Assembly: GCA_002362105.1 (NCBI GenBank)
Contig: DETD01000020.1
Span: 62,001-126,000 of the forward strand
Source: Bacteroidales bacterium UBA3297
Lineage (GTDB): Bacteria > Bacteroidota > Bacteroidia > Bacteroidales > Paludibacteraceae
DNA: 64,000 nt
Direction of reading: 5' to 3'
Of this stretch, positions 35,530 to 44,190 are shown in pieces; the stretch's first letter is position 1, and every line of letters starts with the position of its first letter. The notes beneath the pieces are model-generated. The model was not told where the DNA came from. It saw only the letters and a list, made by a program, of their open reading frames with translations, and ran no database searches. Position numbers and translations under genes: made by a program.

Positions 35530-35726
35530 CAGTTTGTACAAGATAGAACCCAGATAAACAAAAAGTGACGGGAGTTTTCACAACTACCGTCACCCACATA
35601 ACCTTAACTATGAAAAATCTATCTGTTTGTTTGCACTACAAAATTAGTTAACATTATCAACATATACAAGCATAATAGTACATCATGTTTTCTAATAAAT
35701 TGTCCAAAATCGGAAATTTTTATAAA
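35530..35726. other. Intergenic region with terminator
   Basis: It carries the hairpin at 35557-35593. The remainder (about 35600-35726) is AT-rich, with no feature I can support. Confidence 0.5.
35557..35593 (-). terminator. Terminator of the small membrane protein operon
   Basis: On the minus strand GTGACGG-T-AGTT pairs with AACT-C-CCGTCAC, followed by TTTTTGTTT. It ends the transcript that carries the two genes at 35727-36530. Confidence 0.8.
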
Positions 35727-35888
35727 TCAGCGTTTTATTCTTTCTCGGATAGACAAAAAAACAAGTGTAAATACACCTACTATCATAACTATTATAACGA
35801 ATGACATAAAGGCTATTTGGGTATACGCACGATCCTTATTATCTTTTAGTACAATCTTTTTCAAGTACGACCATAGGGCTGTCTTCAA
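35727..35888 (-). CDS. Small single-span membrane protein or read-through tail
   Basis: Directly after the TAG of the neighbouring gene, and in the same frame, a TTG opens 53 codons that end in TGA at 35727-35729. The product has a basic N-terminal part (KTALWSYLKKIVLKDNKDRAYTQ), a hydrophobic span (IAFMSFVIIVMIVGVFTLVFL) and a basic end (SIRERIKR). This composition is clearly membrane-protein-like. It could be a separate small gene started at TTG, or the lost C-terminus of the upstream protein after a nonsense mutation. Confidence 0.45.
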   Translation of the reverse strand: MKTALWSYLKKIVLKDNKDRAYTQIAFMSFVIIVMIVGVFTLVFLSIRERIKR

Positions 35889-36530
35889 CTAGAAAAAAAG
35901 TTCTTTTATAATGAATAGCATTAAAATAAAGAAAATCACCACAATCATTACAAAAGCAAACGTTTCAAAATACAGTCCATATTTATTCCATTTAGTAATA
36001 CTACTTTCCAGCACAACCCAAGAAGAATTCTCTGTCGTTAAAACCCTAACCGAATCGCCCTCTTCACTTGAAAAAGGCAGATCCCAACCTTTTGCACCGA
36101 ACAAGTCCTTCTGTTTTCCATTCACTTTTATTTTAGAAGACCTAATGTAGTTATGTTCAACTACTACACCAGTAGCAACTGAACCATTATTCATCACATC
36201 GACTGCATGTACTCTATTTAACGCTAAATAGATGAAAATTAATAATGGAATGGAATACAGAACTGTGAGAAAGACATGCTCGAAGAAAGAAAATATGGAC
36301 TTCGATCGGGATGCAGTTTGCTCTTTCTCTACATTATTTTGATGTGTATCGCCATTGACTCCACACTCAAAAGCAATCGTTTTAGGCAGCTCTTTTCCAT
36401 CCTTTTGTTGTGCATCACCACTCTGCTGTTCTACAACCTTTTCCTTCTTCTGCCTCACGCCCTTTCGCCGAGGTATAACATGCTGCTGCGTCCGCCTATT
36501 CTCTTTACTGTTTGATATATATCTTCCCAT
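35889..36530 (-). CDS. Two-span membrane protein, DUF3592-like
   Basis: The ATG at 36530 is used, because the longer frame opens with TTG. The first 85 residues are charged and low-complexity (many Gln, Lys, Arg). A hydrophobic span, an extracytoplasmic beta-rich domain of about 75 residues (GSVATGVVVEHNYIRSSKI and onward, like DUF3592 modules) and a second hydrophobic span (FETFAFVMIVVIFFILMLFII) follow. It ends KELFF with TAG, directly followed in frame by more membrane-like sequence. The function is unknown. Confidence 0.6.
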   Translation of the reverse strand: MGRYISNSKENRRTQQHVIPRRKGVRQKKEKVVEQQSGDAQQKDGKELPKTIAFECGVNGDTHQNNVEKEQTASRSKSIFSFFEHVFLTVLYSIPLLIFIYLALNRVHAVDVMNNGSVATGVVVEHNYIRSSKIKVNGKQKDLFGAKGWDLPFSSEEGDSVRVLTTENSSWVVLESSITKWNKYGLYFETFAFVMIVVIFFILMLFIIKELFF

Positions 36531-36619
36531 AAGCAATTGAATTAAGTACGAAACAAAATTATACTAAAAGGCGACCTAGAAAAAGAGCACAAAAGCGCAA
36601 GAAGTGAGCATATCTGAAC

Positions 36620-36657
36620 AAAAAAAAGAAGTCTGGCAATAAAAATTACCAGACTTC
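36620..36657 (-). terminator. Terminator of the threonine operon
   Basis: On the minus strand GAAGTCTGG pairs with CCAGACTTC and a run of T follows. It lies 20 bases after the apgM-like stop codon. Confidence 0.9.
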
Positions 36658-36677
36658 ACTATAACGTATAAACCAAA

Positions 36678-37895
36678 TTACTTTTTCAGTTGGCCGAGCA
36701 CGGCACGCATAAACTCATCGCCCGTAAGCAGGCCGTATGCCCCAGCCTTGCAAGCCTCCTCGTCGTAGACTTGTACCGCGTCAGGTTCCTGTCCCGGATA
36801 ATAAATCAAGAACGGGATAGGCCGTGCCACATGTGTTTTCAACCAACACGGAGTCGGATGGTCGGGCAGAACAGCGATAGTGACAGGTTCGTCCCACTTG
36901 GAAACCTCCTCAAAAATAGGTTTAACAGCCCTGTTCTCAAGGTATTCAACCGTTTTGAGCTTCAAATCGACGTTGCCTTCGTGTCCGGCCTCGTCGCTCG
37001 CCTCAATGTGAAGGTAGACAAAATCGTTATGTTTGAGAGCCTCAATAGCGGCTTGTGCCTTACCCTCGTAATTGGTATCGAAAAGGCCTGTAGCCCCTTC
37101 CACCTCAACAGGTTTGAGTCCGGCCAGCACACCAATGCCCTTGATAAGGTCGACAGCAGTGATAACCACGCCAGAGTTCACGCCAAACATTTCTTTGAGC
37201 GTCTTCATGGAAGGCTTGTATCCGGCCGACCACGGCCAAATACTGTTAGCGGGGTCTTTCCCCTCGGCCTTACGCTTCAGGTTAACCGGATGGTTTTCGA
37301 GCACCTTCTGCGAACGGAGAATGAGGTCGTTCAGCAGTTGGGCAGTCTCCTCGGCCTCTGGCTTGTCTGCCTTGACCATCACATCACGGAAAGGAGTGCC
37401 AGGAACATCGTGCGGAGGTGTGCAGCTGACAAACTTGTTGCCATTTTTCACCTTCAGAATGTGTCGGTACTGAATACCCCTATGGAAGCTGACCACATCG
37501 TCGCCCAGCTCCTTATTGAGAGCGTCGAGCAACTCGTAGGCCTCTTCAGAAGAGATATGACCGGCAGAATGGTTCTTTATCTTGCCGTCGGCAATGCAGA
37601 TAAGGTTACAGCGCATCACCATCTCTCCATCGTAGATAGGGACACCGGCACCCGCGCATTCAAGCGAGCCACGCCCCTCGAACACCTTACGCACATCGTA
37701 GCCCAAAACCTGGAGGTTGGCAATTTCGCTACCCGGATGGAAACCATCGGGCACAGTCTCGAGCATGCCACAACGACCGTTCTTAGCCAAATAGTCGATT
37801 ACAGGCTTATTGGCAGCCTGCAAAATTGTTTTGTTTCCCAGCGCTGGAATAGGGTCATCGGCCATTCCGTCGCCAAGAATGATAATGTATTTCAT
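36678..37895 (-). CDS. apgM: ApgM-like phosphomutase-superfamily protein, candidate homoserine kinase
   Basis: The 405-residue protein has the alkaline-phosphatase-type core of cofactor-independent phosphoglycerate mutases (IILGDGMADDPIPALGNKT at the start, metal motifs HIEASDEAGHEGN and VLPDHPTPC). The archaeal-type ApgM family is its closest match. In Bacteroides a protein of this kind is encoded beside thrA and has been linked to the homoserine kinase step of threonine synthesis. The same arrangement here (downstream of thrA, no thrB in view) supports that role over glycolysis. The two functions cannot be separated from sequence alone. Unlike the arrangement I know from Bacteroides, thrC does not follow. 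Confidence 0.9.
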   Translation of the reverse strand: MKYIIILGDGMADDPIPALGNKTILQAANKPVIDYLAKNGRCGMLETVPDGFHPGSEIANLQVLGYDVRKVFEGRGSLECAGAGVPIYDGEMVMRCNLICIADGKIKNHSAGHISSEEAYELLDALNKELGDDVVSFHRGIQYRHILKVKNGNKFVSCTPPHDVPGTPFRDVMVKADKPEAEETAQLLNDLILRSQKVLENHPVNLKRKAEGKDPANSIWPWSAGYKPSMKTLKEMFGVNSGVVITAVDLIKGIGVLAGLKPVEVEGATGLFDTNYEGKAQAAIEALKHNDFVYLHIEASDEAGHEGNVDLKLKTVEYLENRAVKPIFEEVSKWDEPVTIAVLPDHPTPCWLKTHVARPIPFLIYYPGQEPDAVQVYDEEACKAGAYGLLTGDEFMRAVLGQLKK

Positions 37896-38003
37896 AATAA
37901 CAAACCTTTATATTAGCCGTTCAAGAACAGCCACAAGATTTTGTATTGTCATTAATGCGAATAAACAGGGAGTGTAAGCACACCCCCACTGCCCTAAAGG
38001 CGT

Positions 38004-40430
38004 TTATCTGATGTTGGCGATGCTGATGACGTCGGCAAACACACCGGCAGCAGTAACACCCGCACCAGCACCGTAACCCTTAATCATCATAGGGTCCTGC
38101 TTGTAGCGCGCAGTGGTGATGAGGATAACGTTGTTCGAGCCCTCGAGATCGTAGAACGGACTGCGCTGGTCAACAGCACGCAGGCCGACATTGGTCTTAC
38201 CGTCTTCAAGCGTAGCAACGAAACGCCACTTCTTGTTTTCCTTCTCCAACTCCAAGCGTTTGAGTTCGAACTCGGCATCGAAACCTTCGACCTTCTTCCA
38301 GAAATCGTCGAGCGAGCCGTCGAAGAACTCGGTAGGGATGAAGAGGTTCTTCTCCACGTCGTCTTGCTCAACCTGATAGCCTGACTCACGCGCCAAAATA
38401 ACAAGTTTGCGGATAACGTCCTTACCACTAAGGTCGATACGAGGGTCTGGTTCAGCGAAGCGCGCCTCCATAGCCATACGGATAGCCTTGCTAAGAGGGA
38501 CATCCTTGCTGATGGTGTTGAAAATAAAGTTCAACGTACCCGAGAGCACAGCCTCAAGTTTGAGGATGCGGTCGCCCGAGTAGATGAGGTCGTTAATGGT
38601 GTTGATGATAGGAAGTCCTGCACCAACATTCGTCTCGAACAAGTATTTAACACCCTTCTTGCGGGCGATATTCTTCAGTTCAGCGTAGTTCTTATATTCA
38701 GAAGAAGCGGCGATCTTGTTGGCAGCAACCACATTGATGTTGTGCGACAAGAGGTCGCGGTAGATGCTGGCAATGCCTGCGCTGGCTGTACAATCGACGA
38801 AAACGCAGTTGTACATGTTCAGGTCGATAAGCGCATTCTTCAGAGCCTCTGGAGTAGAAGGCTTACCTTCGGTCTGCAACAAGTCGCGGTACTTGGTGAG
38901 GTCCACCCCGTTGCGGTCGAGGATGTAGCTGTTGACATCGGCAATACCAATGACACGCACCTTCAGACGGTTCTGGTTCATCAGCAGGTCGGCCTGGGTG
39001 TGGAACTGTTCGAGCAGGCTGCCGCCAATATTACCCGTACCCACAACAAAGAGGTTCAGTTCCTGATAGTCTTGCAAGAAGAACGACTCGTGTATGGCAT
39101 TGAGCGCCTTGCGGAGATTCGCCTGCGAAACCACCAGCGAGATGTTGGTTTCGGAAGAGCCCTGTGCCAAAGCCACAATGTTCACATTGTTTCTGCCAAG
39201 CGCATTGCAGAGTTTACCAGCGGTGCCGGTAGTCTGCTTCATGTTGTCGCCCACAATGGCGATAATGGCCATACCCCTTTCGGCATTGATGCCAGAAAGT
39301 GCGCCCTGCGCCAACTCTTTGGCGAACTCCTCGCGGAGCAGAAGCACCGACTTCTCAGCGTCGTCAGCCTTCACACCAATAGATATGGAGCTGCCCGAAG
39401 AAGCCTGAGAAACAAACAATGTGCGAATGCCACGGGTAGAAAGCGTAGAGAAGATGCGTCCGTTAGCATCGGCGATGCCCAGCATACCCATGCCCTGAAT
39501 GGCGATAAGTGCGGTATCGCTGATGGAAGAAATGCCTTTGATGGTGCGTTCGTCGTCACCCTTGTTGTTAGAGATGACAGAGCCAGCAGCCTCAGGATCG
39601 TTGATGTTGCGGATAACGATAGGCACATTCTCGGAAGAAGCCGGATAAATGGTTGGAGGGAAGATGACCTTCGCGCCAAAATTACACAACTCCATCGCCT
39701 CGGAATAGCTGAGGTGGCTGATTGGATAAGCGTTAGAGATAACCTCAGGGTCGGCAGTCATAAAGCCCCTTGAAGAGCACCATATATCAATTTCACGTGC
39801 ACGAAGAGCAGCGCCAATAAGGGCGGCAGTGTAGTCAGAGCCACCGCGTCCGAGCGTAGTCACTTCGCCAGAATCGACCGCCGAAGCAATGAATCCAGGA
39901 ACCACTGTGCGCTGGTTAGCGACAGAAAAGGCGGTCTGGATAGCCTTGAAAGTGGCAGGCACATCAACAATAGAAGAGGTGCCACCGGCAGTCTTTATAA
40001 GGTTGCGCGAATCGAGCAAAGCGGCATCGACAAAACGGCTGATGAACAAAGCCGAAATACGCTCGCCATAGCTGAGAATCGCATTAAAAGTCTTTTGCGT
40101 AAGTTCGCGGATAAGGCAAACACCCTTCAGGATATTCTCCAATTCGCTGTGAAGAGCGTTCACATCGGCAAGGACAGCCTCTTGCATAGAGGTTGGGATA
40201 ATGCCTTCTACAATGTGCTTGTGTTCAGCAACAATATCCTTAAACTGGTCGATGTAAGAAAGTGAGCCTTGCGCTGCAAGTGTGCTTGTTGTTATAAGCT
40301 TATCGGTTATGCCCTCGGCGGCAGAAACAACGATAACTACGGGTTCGTTAGCCCCTTCAACAACCTTCTTGACTTGCTGCAAGTTTTTTATGGAGCCTAC
40401 GGATGCTCCATTAAATTTAATTACCTTCAT
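38004..40430 (-). CDS. thrA: Bifunctional aspartokinase / homoserine dehydrogenase
   Basis: The protein has 808 residues, the normal length for ThrA. The N-terminal aspartokinase starts MKVIKFNGASVGS, with the nucleotide-binding TTLGRGGSDYTA. Two ACT-type regulatory segments follow at about 310-450 (TALIAIQGMGMLGIADANGRIF; MAIIAIVGDNMKQTTG). The homoserine dehydrogenase half starts near residue 465 with the NAD(P) motif LFVVGTGNIGGSLLEQ. It makes homoserine from aspartate for threonine and methionine. Its start overlaps the stop of a 12-codon upstream ORF. It probably shares a transcript with the apgM-like gene about 110 bases downstream. Confidence 0.97.
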   Translation of the reverse strand: MKVIKFNGASVGSIKNLQQVKKVVEGANEPVVIVVSAAEGITDKLITTSTLAAQGSLSYIDQFKDIVAEHKHIVEGIIPTSMQEAVLADVNALHSELENILKGVCLIRELTQKTFNAILSYGERISALFISRFVDAALLDSRNLIKTAGGTSSIVDVPATFKAIQTAFSVANQRTVVPGFIASAVDSGEVTTLGRGGSDYTAALIGAALRAREIDIWCSSRGFMTADPEVISNAYPISHLSYSEAMELCNFGAKVIFPPTIYPASSENVPIVIRNINDPEAAGSVISNNKGDDERTIKGISSISDTALIAIQGMGMLGIADANGRIFSTLSTRGIRTLFVSQASSGSSISIGVKADDAEKSVLLLREEFAKELAQGALSGINAERGMAIIAIVGDNMKQTTGTAGKLCNALGRNNVNIVALAQGSSETNISLVVSQANLRKALNAIHESFFLQDYQELNLFVVGTGNIGGSLLEQFHTQADLLMNQNRLKVRVIGIADVNSYILDRNGVDLTKYRDLLQTEGKPSTPEALKNALIDLNMYNCVFVDCTASAGIASIYRDLLSHNINVVAANKIAASSEYKNYAELKNIARKKGVKYLFETNVGAGLPIINTINDLIYSGDRILKLEAVLSGTLNFIFNTISKDVPLSKAIRMAMEARFAEPDPRIDLSGKDVIRKLVILARESGYQVEQDDVEKNLFIPTEFFDGSLDDFWKKVEGFDAEFELKRLELEKENKKWRFVATLEDGKTNVGLRAVDQRSPFYDLEGSNNVILITTARYKQDPMMIKGYGAGAGVTAAGVFADVISIANIR

Positions 40431-40465
40431 ACGGGATGTATATCTAAAATTTTATTACTATTCAT
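40427..40465 (-). CDS. 12-codon upstream ORF overlapping the thrA start
   Basis: An ATG at 40465 opens MNSNKILDIHPV, and its TGA overlaps the thrA ATG as ATGA. It lies inside the leader between the thrA promoter and gene. Translational coupling of thrA to this peptide is possible. It holds two Ile but no Thr, so classical attenuation by threonine codons is not evident. Confidence 0.35.
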   Translation of the reverse strand: MNSNKILDIHPV

Positions 40466-40500
40466 AACGACGGGTCCACATTACACAATGCGCCCTTATG

Positions 40501-40531
40501 CAAAGATACAAAACAATTAGCAAATGGCAAC
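40501..40531 (-). promoter_or_regulatory. Promoter of the thrA operon
   Basis: On the minus strand GTTG (40528-40531) and TATCTTTG (40501-40508) are 19 bases apart, placing the transcript start about 65 bases before thrA. Confidence 0.6.
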
Positions 40532-40553
40532 GGCAGAAGGCACAAAAAGGGGC

Positions 40554-40583
40554 AACAAAAAAAGCCGGGTTGGAAGACCCGGC
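40554..40583 (-). terminator. Terminator of the processing protease gene
   Basis: On the minus strand GCCGGGT pairs with ACCCGGC across a six-base loop, followed by a run of T. It separates the protease gene from the thrA promoter. Confidence 0.9.
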
Positions 40584-40603
40584 CCAAGTTTGAAACCTAT
40601 GTT

Positions 40604-42331
40604 TTACTTTTTCCCAGCTGTTTCGCGGCTGAGGTTCAGATAGCGGTTATACTCCGCATTGTTATTCATCAACTCTAGCGCCTTCACGAAAGTAGGGTCC
40701 TTCCGGCTCCACAGCTTGAAGAATTCGTTAGTTCCCCACAGGTTGCGCGCCAAATTCGCCTTCAAATAGAACAGCAGTCCCTCTTTCGAATCGTTGAAAT
40801 CTTTTTCCTTAAACTCACAACCGGCAGCCACACCCGCGTCGGCCACTTCCTTCAAGTCGGCCTCAGAGAACTGGAAATCGCTGTCGAAGCCCTTGAAGTT
40901 TCCTATTTTCACGTATTTGGAATCAAGTTCGGCACGGTGTTTTTCCGAATACTCTGCCACATACTTGTTCAGCACGCCCAGATTGATGAGCTTGCGCTGG
41001 TAAACGGTCATACGTGTTGTGTCGAGCGGAACAAAAACGTCGGGCATAATGCCGCCACCGCCATAAACCGCCCTGTGCAACCGCTTGGTATAGTATTTAA
41101 GCGAATCGGGGAAGTGTATTTTATCTTCACTAGTCAGTTCGCCACGGTTGTAGCGTTCGAGGATGTCCTTCTGGTAATGGTCCTTATTATCGAGGTACGG
41201 GCGCTGGATGCAACGGCCCGAAGGCGTATAATACCGGGCAATTGTCAGGCGCAGTTGCGACATATCGGGCATAATGTTGAACGGCTGTTGAACCAATCCC
41301 TTACCAAAGGTGCGTCGGCCTACAATCAGGCCACGGTCCCAGTCTTGAATAGCACCAGAGACGATTTCGGAAGCGGAAGCAGAGTTCTCGTCCACCAAAA
41401 CAATCAGCTTTCCCTTCGTGAACAAGCCACCTTTGGTCGTCTTATAGTCAGACGGCTTGGTGTGAAGGCCTTTCGTGTAGACAATTTGCTGTCCTTCCGT
41501 ACCCAGGAACTGGTCAACCATATCGCGGGCCTGCACAAGATAACCGCCACCATTTCCCTGCAAGTCGATAATGAAGTCCTTAGCGCCACGTTCCTTCAGC
41601 ACCTTCATTGAATCGGAGAACTGTTCAAAAGTAGTAGCCGAGAAATTACTGATACGGATGTAACCGACAGAAGGGGTTGCCATAAAGGCAGCCTCGACAC
41701 TATAAAGAGGGATTTTGTCGCGAATGATGTTGAACGTGAGCGGTTCCTTCAGTCCATGGCGCACAACGGTAATCTTCACTTCCGTGCCCTTAGGTCCACG
41801 AAGCCTTTTCTGGATGTCGGAAGTCGCCATACCCACAATAGAGGTGTCGTTAGCCGCAATAATACGGTCAGCCGGCATCACCCCCACCCTTTCAGAAGGT
41901 CCGCCACTGATGGTCTGTATAACGAAAAGCGTATCTTTCAGCATTTGGAACTGCACGCCAATACCCGAAAAATTGCCATTAAGGGTCTCCATCGACTTCT
42001 CCACCTCCTTGGCAGGGATATAGGTAGAATGCGGGTCGAGTTTCTCAAGCATTCCGCGGATAGCATCATCAACCACCTTGCTTTCATCAACATTCTCCAC
42101 ATAATACATATTCACCAGGCTGAGGGTGTAGAACAAACGCTGCAAATTAGGCGAAAAAGTGGAACCAGACTGGCTTGAGGTAGCCGCAGACTGCACAGGC
42201 CGACTGTCGTAAGCCAATTTCCGGACATCGTCAGACATATTGAAACTAAGGGTTTGCTCAGGCAATAACGCTTGGGCAGAAACGTTGAAACAAGCCGTCA
42301 ATCCGGCCAATGCAGAAAGAAGTCTCTTCAT
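40604..42331 (-). CDS. Carboxy-terminal processing protease (S41 family, PDZ)
   Basis: The start is moved to the ATG at 42331, which gives a signal peptide ending near VSAQA; the longer frame adds seven residues. A PDZ domain covers about residues 115-200. The Ser-Lys catalytic site is visible as NSASASEIV (317-324) and Lys344 in TFGKGLVQ. The length of about 575 residues fits the Bacteroidota CtpA group, which trim exported proteins in the periplasm. It is a single-gene unit ahead of the thrA promoter on the same strand. Confidence 0.95.
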   Translation of the reverse strand: MKRLLSALAGLTACFNVSAQALLPEQTLSFNMSDDVRKLAYDSRPVQSAATSSQSGSTFSPNLQRLFYTLSLVNMYYVENVDESKVVDDAIRGMLEKLDPHSTYIPAKEVEKSMETLNGNFSGIGVQFQMLKDTLFVIQTISGGPSERVGVMPADRIIAANDTSIVGMATSDIQKRLRGPKGTEVKITVVRHGLKEPLTFNIIRDKIPLYSVEAAFMATPSVGYIRISNFSATTFEQFSDSMKVLKERGAKDFIIDLQGNGGGYLVQARDMVDQFLGTEGQQIVYTKGLHTKPSDYKTTKGGLFTKGKLIVLVDENSASASEIVSGAIQDWDRGLIVGRRTFGKGLVQQPFNIMPDMSQLRLTIARYYTPSGRCIQRPYLDNKDHYQKDILERYNRGELTSEDKIHFPDSLKYYTKRLHRAVYGGGGIMPDVFVPLDTTRMTVYQRKLINLGVLNKYVAEYSEKHRAELDSKYVKIGNFKGFDSDFQFSEADLKEVADAGVAAGCEFKEKDFNDSKEGLLFYLKANLARNLWGTNEFFKLWSRKDPTFVKALELMNNNAEYNRYLNLSRETAGKK

Positions 42332-42553
42332 TATTCGAAATTTTATATACAAACTTACGGAAAAAAGAGGAAAAAACGAGAATGGATTGAATAAATCTGC
42401 CGAACCTGCGCCAGCAAGGCCCTAACAGAAGCCGCCACACCCTGCCAGCCTTTAGTAGAAAACACGAAAAAGACCTAATTTATCATCATATTTGGTGATT
42501 GTACGGTTTAGGTGAAGACTATTTCTTTGCAATGTATAACAAAATGAATAGAC

Positions 42554-42940
42554 ATGAAAAGAAACAGTAAGATTTTAGCCTTATGGTTACTCACCATAGG
42601 CGGATTTGCGAGCCACTCTATCGCCGACCTCCTACCCTTGTTCTGGGGGAAAGACCTCCGCATCGCTACCGATGGCAACGCAGACCAGGGAATGATTGTG
42701 ATGATGATGACCCTATCATTCCTGTTACCCGCGTGCGGCATACTCTGCACGTTATCGGAGAAGAAGATCGCAAAAGTCACCAACGCCCTACTAGCCGCAA
42801 TTATTGCGCTATTCAACGTGGCACACGCATGTATGGAGTTGCCGTCGGACAACGCAGGCCAATATGTAGTGCTGCCCATGATGATAGTTATCGGGCTATT
42901 GCTAGCATGGCATTCTGCGAAGGACGTCAAGAAACAATAG
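42554..42940 (+). CDS. Four-span small membrane protein
   Basis: The 128-residue protein has an N-terminal span resembling a signal anchor (KILALWLLTIGGFASHSIADLLPLFWG) and three further spans. Methionine-rich stretches occur (MIVMMMTLSF, MMIVIG). No family was recognised. It is followed by a terminator and faces two tRNA genes on the other strand. Confidence 0.6.
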   Translation: MKRNSKILALWLLTIGGFASHSIADLLPLFWGKDLRIATDGNADQGMIVMMMTLSFLLPACGILCTLSEKKIAKVTNALLAAIIALFNVAHACMELPSDNAGQYVVLPMMIVIGLLLAWHSAKDVKKQ

Positions 42941-42942
42941 AA

Positions 42943-42970
42943 AAGCCCACTGTAACCAGTGGGCTTCTAA
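42943..42970 (+). terminator. Bidirectional terminator between the membrane protein gene and the tRNAs
   Basis: AAGCCCACTG at 42943-42952 pairs with CAGTGGGCTT at 42957-42966. TTCT follows on the plus strand and TTTTC on the minus strand, so it can serve both transcripts. Confidence 0.75.
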
Positions 42971-42983
42971 ATCGTTCCTTAAG

Positions 42984-43068
42984 CGGAGAGAGAGGGATTC
43001 GAACCCCCGGTACCTCTCGGTACGGCAGTTTTCAAGACTGCTGTAATCGACCACTCTACCATCTCTCC
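42984..43068 (-). tRNA. tRNA-Ser (anticodon TGA)
   Basis: The minus strand gives a class II tRNA of about 85 bases with acceptor GGAGAGA/TCTCTCC, a long variable arm (TACCGAGAGGTA), and the anticodon loop CTTGAAA with TGA. The T-arm is GGGGG-TTCGAAT-CCCTC-like. It is seven bases downstream of tRNA-Lys on the same strand. Confidence 0.95.
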
Positions 43069-43075
43069 AAAGAAG

Positions 43076-43148
43076 TGACCCAGCAGGGGATCGAACCCTG
43101 GACCCACAGATTAAGAGTCTGTTGCTCTACCAGCTGAGCTACTGAGTC
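43076..43148 (-). tRNA. tRNA-Lys (anticodon CTT)
   Basis: The minus strand gives a 73-base cloverleaf with acceptor GACTCAG/CTGGGTC, D-arm GCTC/GAGC, anticodon stem ACAGA/TCTGT with loop CTCTTAA (CTT), and T-arm CAGGG-TTCGATC-CCCTG. CCA is not encoded. It is the first gene of a tRNA-Lys/tRNA-Ser transcript. Confidence 0.95.
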
Positions 43149-43179
43149 GTTCAAGCGGTATGTTTTCCGTTTGACGATG

Positions 43180-43210
43180 CAAAATTAGGTCTTTTTCTGT
43201 AACCTGCAAA
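43180..43210 (-). promoter_or_regulatory. Promoter of the tRNA-Lys/tRNA-Ser unit
   Basis: On the minus strand TTTG (43207-43210) and TAATTTTG (43180-43187) are 19 bases apart, an exact consensus match about 30 bases before tRNA-Lys. Confidence 0.85.
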
Positions 43211-43379
43211 ACATACGGGGAAATATTTTCAATATTTTTTTCATCAAATTGAAATACAACCAAGTAAAAACCCTTACAGATTTACTATAAACAAACCATA
43301 GGCCAATTAAAATTCCATATTACGGGAGAAGTGTTGCAACAAAGAGGCGAAACCAAACATAATATAACGACATTATGGC

Positions 43380-43387
43380 TATCTTTG
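43380..43387 (+). promoter_or_regulatory. -7 element of the RDD operon
   Basis: TATCTTTG matches TAnnTTTG, 32 bases before the first RDD gene. No -33 TTTG is seen at the normal spacing. Confidence 0.45.
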
Positions 43388-43418
43388 TACAAACCGGTAA
43401 AACAACAAGTCAGACACA

Positions 43419-44189
43419 ATGAATGAAGGGAAAAAAATTAGCAATGCGGAATGGCTGTGCGCCTTTATGATAGACCTACTCCCCATATCCCTATTAAATG
43501 TTTTTCTAAACGTGATTTTAATAACGTTTCTGACATTTGAAATCGGAACTATCCAAGAAGCCAGCAGAACGATTTCAATAACCACTGCGCTACTAGTATT
43601 TCCTTATCTGTTATTAAAAGACGCATTTGGCGGCGGACTTGGGAATAAGATTGTAGGCATAACTGTTAGTAAAAACGGAGAAAAGCCTAGCTTTTTCATC
43701 AGCATACTGCGCAATTTCCTACTAGCAATATGCTTTGTTTTACCACCTTTCCTCTCAAGCTGGACAAACAACAATTTTCTTATTATCAACACTTTATTCT
43801 TTTTCATTGCTGTAGAACTTGTATGCGTCCGACTTACCAACAAGACCATAGGCGACGCCATTTGTAGAACGGAATTAGACCGACCCGAGAACTATGTTCC
43901 CAACAAGATCAATAACCGGACCCTCTGCATAACGACCATCATCATTATTTTTACTTTTACAAAAAATTTTTTTACTCCAAATTTTCATCTCTCTCCAACC
44001 TCCACAAGCCTATCACAGCTGATACTCAGTCAGAACTTCATCGTACCTACACTAGTAGTCAGTTTAATCTACTCGTACCTCTTATACAAACTAATAAAGC
44101 CAGTTGCATTCAGATGGGCAGCCATTTTGATTTTACTTCTGCTTAAGCTAGCAGTTTTTGCGCTTTACTTTTACAATAAACAACTATAA
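43419..44189 (+). CDS. RDD-family membrane protein 1
   Basis: The protein has 256 residues and about six hydrophobic segments. The RDD pattern is present: an early polar span with Arg replaced by Asp-rich AFMIDLLPIS, then DAFGGGLGNKIVGITVSKNGEKPSF, and later LTNKTIGDAICRTEL. RDD proteins are small integral membrane proteins, some with transporter-like roles. The next gene, one base downstream, is a second RDD protein. Together with the Sel1 gene they appear to form one operon. Confidence 0.75.
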   Translation: MNEGKKISNAEWLCAFMIDLLPISLLNVFLNVILITFLTFEIGTIQEASRTISITTALLVFPYLLLKDAFGGGLGNKIVGITVSKNGEKPSFFISILRNFLLAICFVLPPFLSSWTNNNFLIINTLFFFIAVELVCVRLTNKTIGDAICRTELDRPENYVPNKINNRTLCITTIIIIFTFTKNFFTPNFHLSPTSTSLSQLILSQNFIVPTLVVSLIYSYLLYKLIKPVAFRWAAILILLLLKLAVFALYFYNKQL

Positions 44190-44190
44190 A

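Noticed and set aside
36690..37916. 408-residue plus-strand ORF
   Set aside because: It is the complement of the apgM-like gene, whose motifs are unmistakable.
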